A DNA stretch of 44,889 bases, taken from Treponema sp. (GTDB lineage Bacteria; Spirochaetota; Spirochaetia; Treponematales; Breznakiellaceae). The notes beneath the pieces were generated by a model that was not told the origin of the DNA, did no database searches, and saw only the letters and a list, made by a program, of their open reading frames with translations. Every line of letters starts with the position of its first letter. Position 1 is the first letter of the stretch. The translations under genes and the position numbers were made by a program. The stretch covers positions 1 to 44,889 of the forward strand of contig JAITCL010000010.1 of the NCBI GenBank assembly GCA_031283105.1, written 5' to 3'. This document shows positions 1 to 7,378 of this stretch, piece after piece.

Positions 1-2
1 AA

Positions 3-74
3 ACATATGGACAAACAGTTGATTTTATGGATAAAAATAGTATAGTGGAAATAATTAAATATTGTAAAGAATAA
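3..74 (+). CDS. C-terminal end of an unidentified cassette gene (partial)
   Basis: An open frame enters from the left edge and stops with TAA at 72-74, leaving 23 residues ending VEIIKYCKE. It is AT-rich like the other genes of this region and is followed 16 bases later by an attC-like site. It is therefore probably the 3' end of the gene of an upstream cassette. Too little remains to assign a family, and the frame could be fortuitous. Confidence 0.4.
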   Translation, partial: TYGQTVDFMDKNSIVEIIKYCKE

Positions 75-90
75 AATACGGGCACACTAC

Positions 91-262
91 ACATAACAGG
101 ACTGTAACTGTACGCCGCCAGTAGGCGGCTAGGCTACACAAAACACCAGTCGGGGCTACGCCCCTTTGTGGTGTTTTGCTCCGCCACATTTGGGGCAGGG
201 GTCGTTGCTGTGCAACGCCCTATTACCTGCCCCAAACGTCAGTTACAGCCGGAACGTTAGGC
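91..262 (+). repeat. attC-like integron recombination site 1
   Basis: A roughly 172-base imperfect palindrome. The left boundary is ACATAAC (91-97), a degenerate form of the simple-site core. The right boundary is GTTAGGC (256-262), which fits the attC R' consensus GTTRRRY. Inside lie complementary arms CTGTAACTG (102-110) and CAGTTACAG (240-248), and nested complementary stretches around CAAAACACCA/TGGTGTTTTG and GGGGCAGG/CCTGCCCC. Most of the interior is repeated in the site at 909-1079. In integrons such sites fold as single strands and are recombined by IntI between G and TT of the R' core. No integrase gene is visible in this window. Confidence 0.8.
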
Positions 263-315
263 GAAATGGTGGCTAAAGTTTATTATTGGATAGACAAAAC
301 TAAAAAAAATAATGA

Positions 316-344
316 TTGACAAAATAATATAAATATTTTATAGT
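316..344 (+). promoter_or_regulatory. Sigma70-type promoter inside the cassette
   Basis: TTGACA (316-321), a 17-base spacer and TATAGT (339-344) lie 17 bases upstream of the ATG at 362. The cassette thus appears to carry its own promoter, which would let its genes be expressed far from an integron Pc promoter. AT-rich sequence makes chance matches more likely. Confidence 0.55.
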
Positions 345-361
345 AGATATAAAGGATTATA

Positions 362-592
362 ATGCATAAAAAACATTGGAATAAAAAAATTGCTCCAATT
401 ATTGTATCATTATGCCTTATTGGGTATTATGTATTGGTTGGATTTAGTCTAATCATATTAAACATTTCCAACACTATTAAAATAATAGCCTTAATTATTT
501 CAGTTATAGGAACTGTAGTAATTATTATGGTTTTAATTGAACGAATTAAAGAAATTAATGGAGGGGAAGAGGATGATCTTAGTAAATACTGA
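362..592 (+). CDS. Small two-helix membrane protein in an integron-like cassette
   Basis: A 76-residue protein with a short basic N terminus (MHKKHWNKK) and two hydrophobic segments, about residues 11-35 and 39-58, followed by an acidic tail. It is probably an inner-membrane protein. AAAGGA lies 5 bases before the ATG and a sigma70-like promoter is at 316-344. Its last 20 bases overlap the YbjQ-family gene in another frame, so the two are likely translationally coupled. No family is recognised. The pair sits between two attC-like sites and would move as one cassette. Confidence 0.6.
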   Translation: MHKKHWNKKIAPIIVSLCLIGYYVLVGFSLIILNISNTIKIIALIISVIGTVVIIMVLIERIKEINGGEEDDLSKY

Positions 593-884
593 TTATATTA
601 CAGGAAAGGAATTAGAAACAATTTGCCTAGTAAAAGGGAGTACAATCCAATCACGGCATTTAGGAAAGGATATAACGCAGGCAATAAAATCCCTGTTAGG
701 CGGGGAATTAAAAGCCTATACAGAAATGATGGATGAAGCAAGAGCATTAGCGACAAAAAGAATGGTCGATGAAGCAGAAAAAATTAATGCCGATGGAATA
801 GTAAATATAAGATATGCATCATCGTCAGTGATGCAGAATGCCGCTGAAGTAATAGCATATGGTACAGCAGTAAAGTTCATATAA
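573..884 (+). CDS. YbjQ/UPF0145 family protein (cassette gene)
   Basis: A 103-residue protein covering the whole YbjQ/UPF0145 fold (pentameric, of uncertain role; some family members are annotated as putative heavy-metal binding). Family landmarks are present: an N-terminal TDYITGKELE strand, LVKG, the GGELKAYTEMMDEAR block, RMVDEA, the NIRYASS strand, and the terminal EVIAYGTAVKFI. The start is placed at the ATG at 573 because GAGGGGAAGAGG lies directly upstream; a longer TTG start at 537 has no such support. It overlaps the upstream membrane-protein gene by 20 bases and is followed by an attC-like site 24 bases after the stop. A housekeeping-like family carried in a cassette is unusual. Confidence 0.85.
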   Translation: MILVNTDYITGKELETICLVKGSTIQSRHLGKDITQAIKSLLGGELKAYTEMMDEARALATKRMVDEAEKINADGIVNIRYASSSVMQNAAEVIAYGTAVKFI

Positions 885-908
885 AATAATAGTATACGCC
901 ACCACTTC

Positions 909-1079
909 GCCTAACAAGACTGTAACTGTACGCCGCCTTTCGGCGGCTAGGCTACACAAAACACCAGTCGGGCTAACGCCCTTTGTGGTGTTTTGTTCCG
1001 CCACATTTGGGGCAGGGGTCGTTGCTGCGCAACGCCCTATTACCTACCCCAAACGTCAGTTACAGCCGGAACGTTAGGC
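909..1079 (+). repeat. attC-like integron recombination site 2
   Basis: Bounded by GCCTAAC (909-915) and its exact complement GTTAGGC (1073-1079), the R'' and R' cores of an attC site. Internal arms CTGTAACTG (920-928) and CAGTTACAG (1057-1065) pair, and the interior forms further hairpins. It is nearly identical to the site at 91-262, differing at a few positions such as the GCCAGTAGG/GCCTTTCGG loop. Near-identity of successive sites is typical of sedentary chromosomal integrons. The cassette 257-1073 (membrane protein plus YbjQ) is delimited by these two sites. Confidence 0.85.
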
Positions 1080-1195
1080 GCAAGTTTTTTGAAAACAATG
1101 TGTAAAATATTTAGAAAATGATAAAAAATTTTAATATTCCAATATATTGTATAATTATTTAGAAATGGATAAACTTCTAAAAAGAGGAGAAAATT

Positions 1196-1899
1196 ATGTG
1201 TACTTGCTTTGTAGACAGACGAGAAGATTTAATAATTGCCATGAATTTTGACAATAACGGTATGCCGTTTGAGTTAAATATGGAAAATCACAAAATTTTC
1301 GCTATTGATACAAAAACAATAAAAGGAAAAACACCTTCTTTTGGAATAAATAATCAAGGGACTTTTGTAAATAATTTATTTGTTGATTCAAATGGAAATG
1401 GTTTGTATAAAAGGATAAATAAAAATAGAACATTAAATGTTTACTTAATTAAAAACTTACTTGAAGGTGAAATATCAATAAATGAATTAGATAAATATTT
1501 AGATACAATGGAAGTAGTTAATGCTCCAAACTTTAGCACTCATAATTTAGTAGTGGACAAAAATGGAAATATTTATGTTATTGAACCCGGAAGGGGGAAT
1601 ATAAAAAATAAAAAACAGGAATCTCTTTATTTTGTTATGACAAATTTTTCGTTAATTGATTATAACGACGGTAAAAAATATAATGATAATGGGTTTGATA
1701 GATATGATAAAGTAAATACGGAATTAAAAAAACAAAAAAAATAAATGTAAAAGAGGCATTTAAAATTTTAGAAAAAGTTAAACAAAATTGTGAGTGGAAG
1801 ACTGAATTTTCAATGGTTTATTCACAAAAAAATAAAACAATATATTATTGTTATAATTCTAAATTTAATGAAATAATGGAATACAAATTTCTTAAATAA
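1196..1899 (+). pseudogene. Choloylglycine/linear-amide hydrolase-like (Ntn hydrolase), interrupted by a -1 frameshift
   Basis: The first frame (1196-1744, 182 residues) starts MCTCF. This places Cys at position 2, where Ntn-type linear-amide C-N hydrolases expose their nucleophile after Met removal. FGINNQGTFVNNLF and HNLVVDKNGNIYVIEP are typical family strands. At CAA AAA AAA TAA (1733-1744) the frame ends, but the reading frame one base back continues to 1899 and encodes the expected C-terminal strands, including TEFSMVYSQKNKTIYYCYN. The junction is A8 (1734-1741), containing A_AAA_AAA in the correct phase for -1 slippage. It may be a pseudogene, a programmed or phase-variable frameshift, or a homopolymer sequencing error. 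AGAGGAG precedes the ATG. It is the last cassette gene before uppP. Confidence 0.75.
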
Positions 1900-1919
1900 T
1901 ATGTAAGCAAAAAACCAGC

Positions 1920-2020
1920 GCCTAACAGTGTCACCGCCCAGTGCCTGATACCAAAATCGCGTAGCGTCGTTAGTCAGCGACCTACGCTTTATATGGCATT
2001 TAACAACCGGAACATTAAAA
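1920..2020 (+). repeat. Degenerate terminal attC-like site
   Basis: It begins with a perfect GCCTAAC core (1920-1926) and ends with CCGGAAC followed by ATTAAAA. The sites at 91-262 and 909-1079 have CCGGAAC followed by GTTAGGC at the same place. The interior differs from those sites and contains a hairpin from CGTAGCGTCG and CGACCTACG. It overlaps the uppP stop codon (2015-2017, minus strand) and appears to mark the end of the cassette array. Its right core is degenerate, so it may be inactive. Confidence 0.5.
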
Positions 2021-2836
2021 CACCAGATGCGTTACCAATTGATCAACCAGCACTAACAGGCCAATAATCCCCGTGTAAAGGGCAAAGCCCCACAGCGATT
2101 TTTCCCTGACAATTTTTAACATCAGCCGCACGGCAAAGAAACCTACAATGGCGGCGCTTAAAGTTCCCGCAATGATTGCCGCCGTTCCAATGCCGCCGCC
2201 AGCCACCGCCTCGCCGCCTTTTACCAGGTCTTTAAGCTGCAAAACCGCCGCGCCGAGTATTGCCGGAATTGACAACAGAAAAGAAAAACGGGCGGCAAAG
2301 TTACGGTCGAGTCTGCGGGAAAGCGCACCGGACAGGGTAGCGCCGGAACGGGACACGCCGGGGATAATGGCGACGGCCTGTAATATGCCGATTATAAGCG
2401 CGTCCAACCAGTTCATTTCATTGGCTTTTTTTAAATGAGCAGCGCCGCCCGTAGCGGCACGTTTTGACAGCAGTTCCGCCATAATCAACAGCGCCGAAGT
2501 GAGCAGAAAACACAAGCCCAAAAATTGGCCGGTTTCAAAAGCCTTTTCAAGCGGCTTTTTGAAGACAAGGGCAAAAATTACCGCCGGAATGGTGGCAATT
2601 ATCAGGTAGGCGGTCAGCGGCTGATTGAGTTTGCGTAGTATTGCCCAAATGTCCGCCCACAACACCGCGAAAACAGCGGCAAGCGTCCCCACATGGAGCA
2701 TAGTGTCGAATAACAGCGCCGGTTCTTCAATGCCGAAAATTTTCTGAAACAGAACCAGATGACCGGAACTGGAAACCGGCAAAAATTCCGTCAAACCCTG
2801 GATTACGCCCAGTATAATCGCGTTAATAATATTCAT
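2015..2836 (-). CDS. uppP: Undecaprenyl-diphosphatase UppP (BacA)
   Basis: A 273-residue polytopic inner-membrane protein of normal family length. It dephosphorylates undecaprenyl pyrophosphate to recycle the lipid carrier for peptidoglycan and other surface polymers. The two signature motifs are present: EFLPVSSSGH at residues 17-26, containing the catalytic Glu, and PGVSRSG near 159-165, with the phosphate-binding Arg. The start ATG has AAGGAAGGGG just upstream. It lies 18 bases downstream of purA on the same strand and is probably cotranscribed. Its stop codon overlaps the degenerate terminal attC-like site, so the cassette array runs directly into its 3' end. Confidence 0.96.
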   Translation of the reverse strand: MNIINAIILGVIQGLTEFLPVSSSGHLVLFQKIFGIEEPALLFDTMLHVGTLAAVFAVLWADIWAILRKLNQPLTAYLIIATIPAVIFALVFKKPLEKAFETGQFLGLCFLLTSALLIMAELLSKRAATGGAAHLKKANEMNWLDALIIGILQAVAIIPGVSRSGATLSGALSRRLDRNFAARFSFLLSIPAILGAAVLQLKDLVKGGEAVAGGGIGTAAIIAGTLSAAIVGFFAVRLMLKIVREKSLWGFALYTGIIGLLVLVDQLVTHLVF

Positions 2837-2854
2837 TGCCCCTTCCTTATTGTT

Positions 2855-4081
2855 TTACTTTGTCCAGGGACTTTTGCGGATAATCGTCGCCTTGCGGTCG
2901 TAGCCGACTGAAACAATGTCAATCGGCGTTTCGCAATAACGCTCTACAAAGTCAATGTACTCCATCGCGGGAAGGGGAAATTCCTCGTAGGTAAGGGCGT
3001 CGGCAAGTGATTTTTTCCAGCCGGAAAAAGACCGCAACACCGGCTTCGCGTTGTTAAGCTCTTCAATGGAAGAGGGAAATTTTTCCACGATGTTGTCGCC
3101 GATACGGTAGGCGATGCAGGCTTTTATTTCGTCAAACGTGTCGTACACGTCAAGGTGGGTCATTACTAGGCTGTCAATGGAATTGGTCATGCAGGCGTAG
3201 CGCAGGGAAACCAAATCCAGGTAGCCGCAACGCCGAGGCCTTCCGGTGGTAACGCCGTACTCGCGGCCTGTTTCACGGACAAAGCGGCATAACTCGTCCT
3301 CGGACTGGGGATCAAATTCGCTGGGCAGGGGGCCGTTTCCCACGCGAGTTGAGTAGGCCTTAAAAACGCCCAGCACCTTGTCGATGGCCCTCGGCCCGAT
3401 ACAGCCGCCCACCGCCGCCCCTGCGGCACAGGACATTCCACTGCTAACATAGGGATAAGTTCCCAAATCAAGATCGAGCAGCGTTCCTTGCGCCCCCTCA
3501 AACAGTACTTGCGAATTTTTCCGGTGTACCAGATACGACGCAAGATCAACCGACATGGCAAGGAGTTTTTCGGTATAGGGGGCCAGGAAATTGCGGTCTT
3601 CCGCCTCAAGTTCCGCCATTTTGTCTTTCCACGCCAAGTCCGCAATGCGGATACTTTCGCGGTCGCTTTTCATGGAATAGGTGATTCCAATGCCCCGGCC
3701 CGTTGTGCCGATTGGTTTTTTCCGCGCCACATCCCGCTCTTTGTCAATTTTAATGTAACGGGGCAGAACCAGATGCGCCCGGTCGGAAATTAAAATCCGG
3801 CCTGTGGTATCAATGCCGCGGTCTTCCAGCATTTTAATTTCATCGAATAACGCTACCGGATCAATTACCATGCCGGCGCCCAGAATAACAATTTTATCGG
3901 AATAAAAAACACCCGAAGGAATCAGGTGCAAAGCGTATTGCTCGCCGCCAATGACGATAGTATGCCCCGCGTTTGCGCCGCCGGCATAACGGACGATTAT
4001 CTGCGCCTCATTTGCCAGATAATCAACGATTTTTCCTTTTCCCTCATCGCCCCACTGGGCGCCAATAACTACAACTTTCAA
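2855..4081 (-). CDS. purA: Adenylosuccinate synthetase
   Basis: A 408-residue enzyme that makes adenylosuccinate from IMP and aspartate with GTP, the first committed step to AMP. The GTP loop GAQWGDEGKGK (residues 7-17, catalytic Asp12), GANAGHT (His40), the IMP-contacting TTGRGIG and FEGAQGTLLD blocks, and the late TTGRPRRCGYLDL are all present. It is slightly shorter than the usual ~430 residues, with compact loops but no missing motif. The start is TTG at 4079-4081, supported by AGGAGGGG 8 bases upstream; no ATG fits. A sigma70-type promoter lies at 4100-4127, giving a short leader, and uppP follows in the same operon. Confidence 0.97.
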   Translation of the reverse strand: MKVVVIGAQWGDEGKGKIVDYLANEAQIIVRYAGGANAGHTIVIGGEQYALHLIPSGVFYSDKIVILGAGMVIDPVALFDEIKMLEDRGIDTTGRILISDRAHLVLPRYIKIDKERDVARKKPIGTTGRGIGITYSMKSDRESIRIADLAWKDKMAELEAEDRNFLAPYTEKLLAMSVDLASYLVHRKNSQVLFEGAQGTLLDLDLGTYPYVSSGMSCAAGAAVGGCIGPRAIDKVLGVFKAYSTRVGNGPLPSEFDPQSEDELCRFVRETGREYGVTTGRPRRCGYLDLVSLRYACMTNSIDSLVMTHLDVYDTFDEIKACIAYRIGDNIVEKFPSSIEELNNAKPVLRSFSGWKKSLADALTYEEFPLPAMEYIDFVERYCETPIDIVSVGYDRKATIIRKSPWTK

Positions 4082-4099
4082 AGTATACCCCTCCTGTAC

Positions 4100-4127
4100 A
4101 TTGTACCGCCCTATACCATAATGTCAA
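4100..4127 (-). promoter_or_regulatory. purA-uppP promoter
   Basis: On the minus strand, TTGACA (4127-4122), a 16-base spacer and TACAAT (4105-4100) lie just upstream of the Shine-Dalgarno of purA. Predicted transcription would start only about 10-13 bases before the TTG start codon. Confidence 0.65.
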
Positions 4128-4174
4128 TTACCTGAATTCAATGCCGGCACAGGGGCGGGGTAGGTACCCTTTGC

Positions 4175-4218
4175 ATACAATCACAAAAACGTTGAGGTAA
4201 AAAACCTCGACATTGTAT
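4175..4218. promoter_or_regulatory. Nested inverted repeat upstream of the AspA/AstE pair
   Basis: Outer arms ATACAAT (4175-4181) and ATTGTAT (4212-4218) enclose an inner hairpin with GAGGT (4194-4198) and ACCTC (4204-4208), the two stems separated on one side by CACAAAAAC. No T-run follows, so it is not an obvious terminator. It lies between the divergent purA promoter and the start at 4265, and could be an operator or a 5' leader structure. Confidence 0.35.
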
Positions 4219-4264
4219 TTCAACAATTTACCGTATAGTCTATTATCATAAAATGGAGGCTTTG

Positions 4265-5203
4265 ATGATAAACCCGGTGTCTGTGGCGGCGCTGCCCGTC
4301 GCGGAGAACTTTATTATACAGAAACACCGCATCGAGAATGACGCAGAACAGGCGTGTAAGCGCGTCTGCATCGTTACGGGGACTCACGGTGACGAGTTGG
4401 AAGGGCAGTATGTTTGTGCGCGGCTGGCGAAGATTCTGAGCGACGGGAAACAAAATCTGTCAGGAATCGTGGATATTTATCCCGCCTTAAACCCGCTGGG
4501 AATCGATTCCGTTACGCGCGGTTTTCCAATGTTCGATTTGGATATGAACCGCATATTTCCCGGCTCGTCGTCGGGGTCGCTCGCGGAAGTTGCGGCGCAC
4601 GATGTTATTTGCGACATCGACGGCGCGGATATGTGCATAGACATACATTCGAGCAACATTTTCCTGCGTGAGATACCGCAAGTGCGTTTGAGCGAACAAA
4701 ACGAGACCGCGCTGCTGCCTTACGCGGTGATGCTCAACGTCGATCTCGTGTGGATACACGCATCGGCGACGGTGCTGGAATCGACGCTCGCGCACACGCT
4801 CAATATGCGCGGCGTAAAAACGCTGGTGGTCGAAATGGGCGTCGGAATGCGCATAACGGAGAATTATTGCGCGCAGCTTGTGGACGGCATATTGAACCTG
4901 TTACGCGAACTGGGAATATGGAGCGGAGAAGCCGGGCGGACACGGCCGCCGCTCGTTTCAAAGGATCATGGTGTCGGATTCCTGAACTCGGACGCGGGCG
5001 GGATATTTATTCCGCGTACCGCGCATGGCAGCCACGTAAGCGCCGGCGACTGCATCGGCATAGTCATAGACCCGCTCACCGGAATCATCGTTGAAGAAAC
5101 ACTTGCGCCCTGCGCCGGCTTGCTGTTTACGCTGAGAGAATATCCGCTGGTATTCGGCGGTTCGCTTCTGGCGCGGATAATGGAGGATTCCAAAAATGGT
5201 TAA
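4265..5203 (+). CDS. Succinylglutamate desuccinylase/aspartoacylase (AspA/AstE, M14-like) family zinc amidohydrolase
   Basis: A 312-residue protein of the carboxypeptidase-like AspA/AstE family, whose members remove N-acyl groups from amino acids. The zinc set is intact: TGTHGDE with His41 and Glu44, and His128 in CIDIHSS. The DMNR substrate-Arg motif (DLDMNRIFPG) and a Glu in LVVEMGVG (about residue 190) complete the site. A C-terminal beta domain begins near residue 225. The ATG at 4265 is preferred over 4253 because GGAGG lies 5 bases upstream of it. It overlaps the following paralogue by 8 bases. Codon use is GC-rich at third positions relative to nearby genes, possibly indicating transfer. 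The substrate is not known. Confidence 0.85.
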   Translation: MINPVSVAALPVAENFIIQKHRIENDAEQACKRVCIVTGTHGDELEGQYVCARLAKILSDGKQNLSGIVDIYPALNPLGIDSVTRGFPMFDLDMNRIFPGSSSGSLAEVAAHDVICDIDGADMCIDIHSSNIFLREIPQVRLSEQNETALLPYAVMLNVDLVWIHASATVLESTLAHTLNMRGVKTLVVEMGVGMRITENYCAQLVDGILNLLRELGIWSGEAGRTRPPLVSKDHGVGFLNSDAGGIFIPRTAHGSHVSAGDCIGIVIDPLTGIIVEETLAPCAGLLFTLREYPLVFGGSLLARIMEDSKNG

Positions 5204-6140
5204 GGACATCATATACTCGATTAAGTCGCCCTACCGCGAGAGCATGAACATCGCCGGGTACACCTTCGGTTTCGGCGAGCGCTCGTGCTGCGTGGTGGGC
5301 GCGTTACGCGGCAACGAGATTCAGCAAATGGCGATTTGCGCCCAGTTAGTCGACACACTCAGGCGTCTGGAGGAAAAAGGGCGCGTTGTCTCTGGCAAAA
5401 GTATAATGATAATACCGTGCGCGAATCATTACTCCATGAATATCGGCAAGCGCTTTTGGACAATGGACAACACCGACATCAACCGGATGTTTCCCGGTTA
5501 CGATCAGGGCGAGACGACTCAACGCATCGCGGACGGGCTGTTCAAGTCAATCAAGGATTACGTCTACGGCATACAGATGGCAAGTTTTTACCGCGAAGGC
5601 GAGTTCCTGCCGCATATCAAGGTGATGGACACCGACAGCGGAAAGCGCGAAACCTACGAGTCGATCGCGGATTTCGGCCTGCCCTACGGCCTGATCAGGA
5701 TACCGCAGCCCTACGACACCGCAACCCTCAACTATAACTGGCAGGTGTGGGGCTGCCGCGCCTACTCGCTATTCTCGACTTACACCGACCACATCGGAAG
5801 GCAGTCCACGCAAACTGCCGTGAACGCGGTTTTGCGCTTTCTTATTGCCAAGGGGATACTTAAATGGGCGTTGCATGGCGGAATGCACACCCGCATCCTC
5901 AACGAGGAATCAATCAGAAACATCCAGACAAACAGCGCGGGGATACTGAAAAAATACGTCGCGGTGGGCGACGAGGTTGCCGAGGGCGACCTGCTCTGCG
6001 AGATAATCCATCCTTTGGAGGGAAGTACGATAGACTGGATAGAGTCGCCGGCGGAAGGGACGGTGTTCTTCGCCCACAACAAACAACTGGTGATGGAGCA
6101 TACCGACGTGTTCAACATCGTGCCGTTTGCTGACACATGA
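5196..6140 (+). CDS. AspA/AstE-family paralogue lacking the usual zinc ligands
   Basis: A 314-residue protein aligned in length and order with its upstream neighbour. The DINRMFPGYDQGE block is kept. Where the neighbour has H-G-D-E it has R38-G-N-E41, and where the neighbour has IDIHSS it has YGIQMAS, so both histidine ligands are absent. A His in EFLPHIKVMD (about 140) might substitute. My recollection is that RGNEIQQ and the following SFYxxGEFxPH are conserved in a subfamily of firmicute and spirochaete homologues, which would argue for a distinct activity rather than decay. It starts inside the last codons of the upstream gene (8-base overlap), so the two products are probably made in equal amounts and may form a complex. 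Confidence 0.75.
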   Translation: MVKDIIYSIKSPYRESMNIAGYTFGFGERSCCVVGALRGNEIQQMAICAQLVDTLRRLEEKGRVVSGKSIMIIPCANHYSMNIGKRFWTMDNTDINRMFPGYDQGETTQRIADGLFKSIKDYVYGIQMASFYREGEFLPHIKVMDTDSGKRETYESIADFGLPYGLIRIPQPYDTATLNYNWQVWGCRAYSLFSTYTDHIGRQSTQTAVNAVLRFLIAKGILKWALHGGMHTRILNEESIRNIQTNSAGILKKYVAVGDEVAEGDLLCEIIHPLEGSTIDWIESPAEGTVFFAHNKQLVMEHTDVFNIVPFADT

Positions 6141-6178
6141 CAGGGCGGTGTATATTTAGTTAGCGCATATAGTGTTAG

Positions 6179-7315
6179 TTATCTTTTGAAAGTATAACCA
6201 ATGCCCACATGAGCGGTGGGGCCGTGGGTAAAATATGAGAAGGGAGACTTGCTTTCATTTTTGCTGTTCAGTTTTATACCCCAGAGCAATTCACTCCGCA
6301 GAAACAATGAACGGCTGATTTTATAATCCATGCCGCCGCCTGCCTTTATCCAAATAGCATTGTTTGCCGATAAATCGCCCAGTATTTTTAAGCCGTTTTC
6401 CTGTGCCGACAGCCACAGTTGATACCCAGCCCCCACAGCCGGAAACAGGGAAATTTTATTCAGGTTAAACGGGTATTTTGCCAAGATGCCAATATCAAAC
6501 AACAATGCGGAAGCGTTACCAACGCTATTTTCATTTTCTGTTTTGATAGCGGTGTTATCGTAATAATAATCTTTGCTCCATGATCGCCGCCGTTTTCCCG
6601 AACCGGTATACAAACCCATGTTGATTTCCGCATATTTTAAATCAAGAAACATAAATCCGCCTATATCCAATTCGCTTTTGCTGTTTGTTTCAGTGGTTAC
6701 ATAGTTGCAATTATAATAATATTGATCCACTTGGGCAGACTCTGTCCCCTTTCCTTCCCGCGTCCCTTCGGTAAATGAGCCGCCGATGCGTATACCGCCG
6801 CCAATGCTGACGGGGAAATTTCCCGCGCCGCCGGTTAATGATTTTATTTTAGTATCATTGCGTATGTTTTTGTTTATCGTTCCCTGAATGACGGCTGTTT
6901 CTACGGCTATAGCCCTTATTCCCAGACGGTACATTCCGTTAACCAGAAAAATCCCGCCGGATATTATTGTTTGCGCTCCCAGTTTTTTCCCGATTGCCTG
7001 CGCCGACTCGTCGCTTACCTCCCCCGACAACTGAAAGTCCATTTCTTTTTGAATCAAATCCAAATCCCGCCGTTCAACCGCAGTGAGATTCCCCCTATTG
7101 ACAATAGTATTAGTAAGCTCGTCAATGATGTAATTTGACAGTTCTTGATGATTCGATTGTATATTTAACACCGCTACCACCGAATGGGCGTTCAGCCTTT
7201 TTTCAAAATAATCAGCGATTTCCCTTATCGCTTTGTCCAGATTTACCATGTTCTGCGAGTATGCCCTGTTGACAGAGAATATAATAATGATAAGTGATAG
7301 AATAATTTTTTTCAT
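6179..7315 (-). CDS. Secreted CsgG/LpoB-like N-terminal domain plus outer-membrane barrel-like C-terminal domain
   Basis: 378 residues with a signal peptide (residues 1-20, ending AYSQ). Residues about 25-155 resemble the CsgG/LpoB-type domain common in treponemes: VAVLNIQS, a helix with IIDELTNTIV, LTAVERRDLDLIQKE, LSGEVSDESAQAIGKKLGA and IISGG. The remainder alternates short hydrophobic and polar strands (RIGGSFTEG, DLKYAEINMGLYTG, ILAKYPFNLN, VGIGYTF) and ends in an aromatic residue region like outer-membrane beta-barrels. AAGGTAAACC precedes the ATG. It is transcribed alone, divergent from higBA. Role unknown. Confidence 0.7.
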   Translation of the reverse strand: MKKIILSLIIIIFSVNRAYSQNMVNLDKAIREIADYFEKRLNAHSVVAVLNIQSNHQELSNYIIDELTNTIVNRGNLTAVERRDLDLIQKEMDFQLSGEVSDESAQAIGKKLGAQTIISGGIFLVNGMYRLGIRAIAVETAVIQGTINKNIRNDTKIKSLTGGAGNFPVSIGGGIRIGGSFTEGTREGKGTESAQVDQYYYNCNYVTTETNSKSELDIGGFMFLDLKYAEINMGLYTGSGKRRRSWSKDYYYDNTAIKTENENSVGNASALLFDIGILAKYPFNLNKISLFPAVGAGYQLWLSAQENGLKILGDLSANNAIWIKAGGGMDYKISRSLFLRSELLWGIKLNSKNESKSPFSYFTHGPTAHVGIGYTFKR

Positions 7316-7343
7316 GGTTTACCTTAAAATAACAGCTCCCGTA

Positions 7344-7372
7344 TTGACAGACTGTAGAGAATAATCTACAAT
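7344..7372 (+). promoter_or_regulatory. higBA promoter with operator-like inverted repeat
   Basis: TTGACA (7344-7349), 17-base spacer, TACAAT (7367-7372). An inverted repeat TGTAGA-N6-TCTACA (7353-7370) covers the spacer and part of the -10, a natural binding place for the HigA antitoxin. The predicted start of transcription is at or within a base or two of the GTG start codon at 7379. Confidence 0.75.
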
Positions 7373-7378
7373 GTAAAT

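Noticed and set aside
3187-3645. Long minus-strand ORF inside purA in another frame
   Set aside because: Arg/Pro-rich shadow of a GC-rich gene; purA motifs lie in the other frame throughout.
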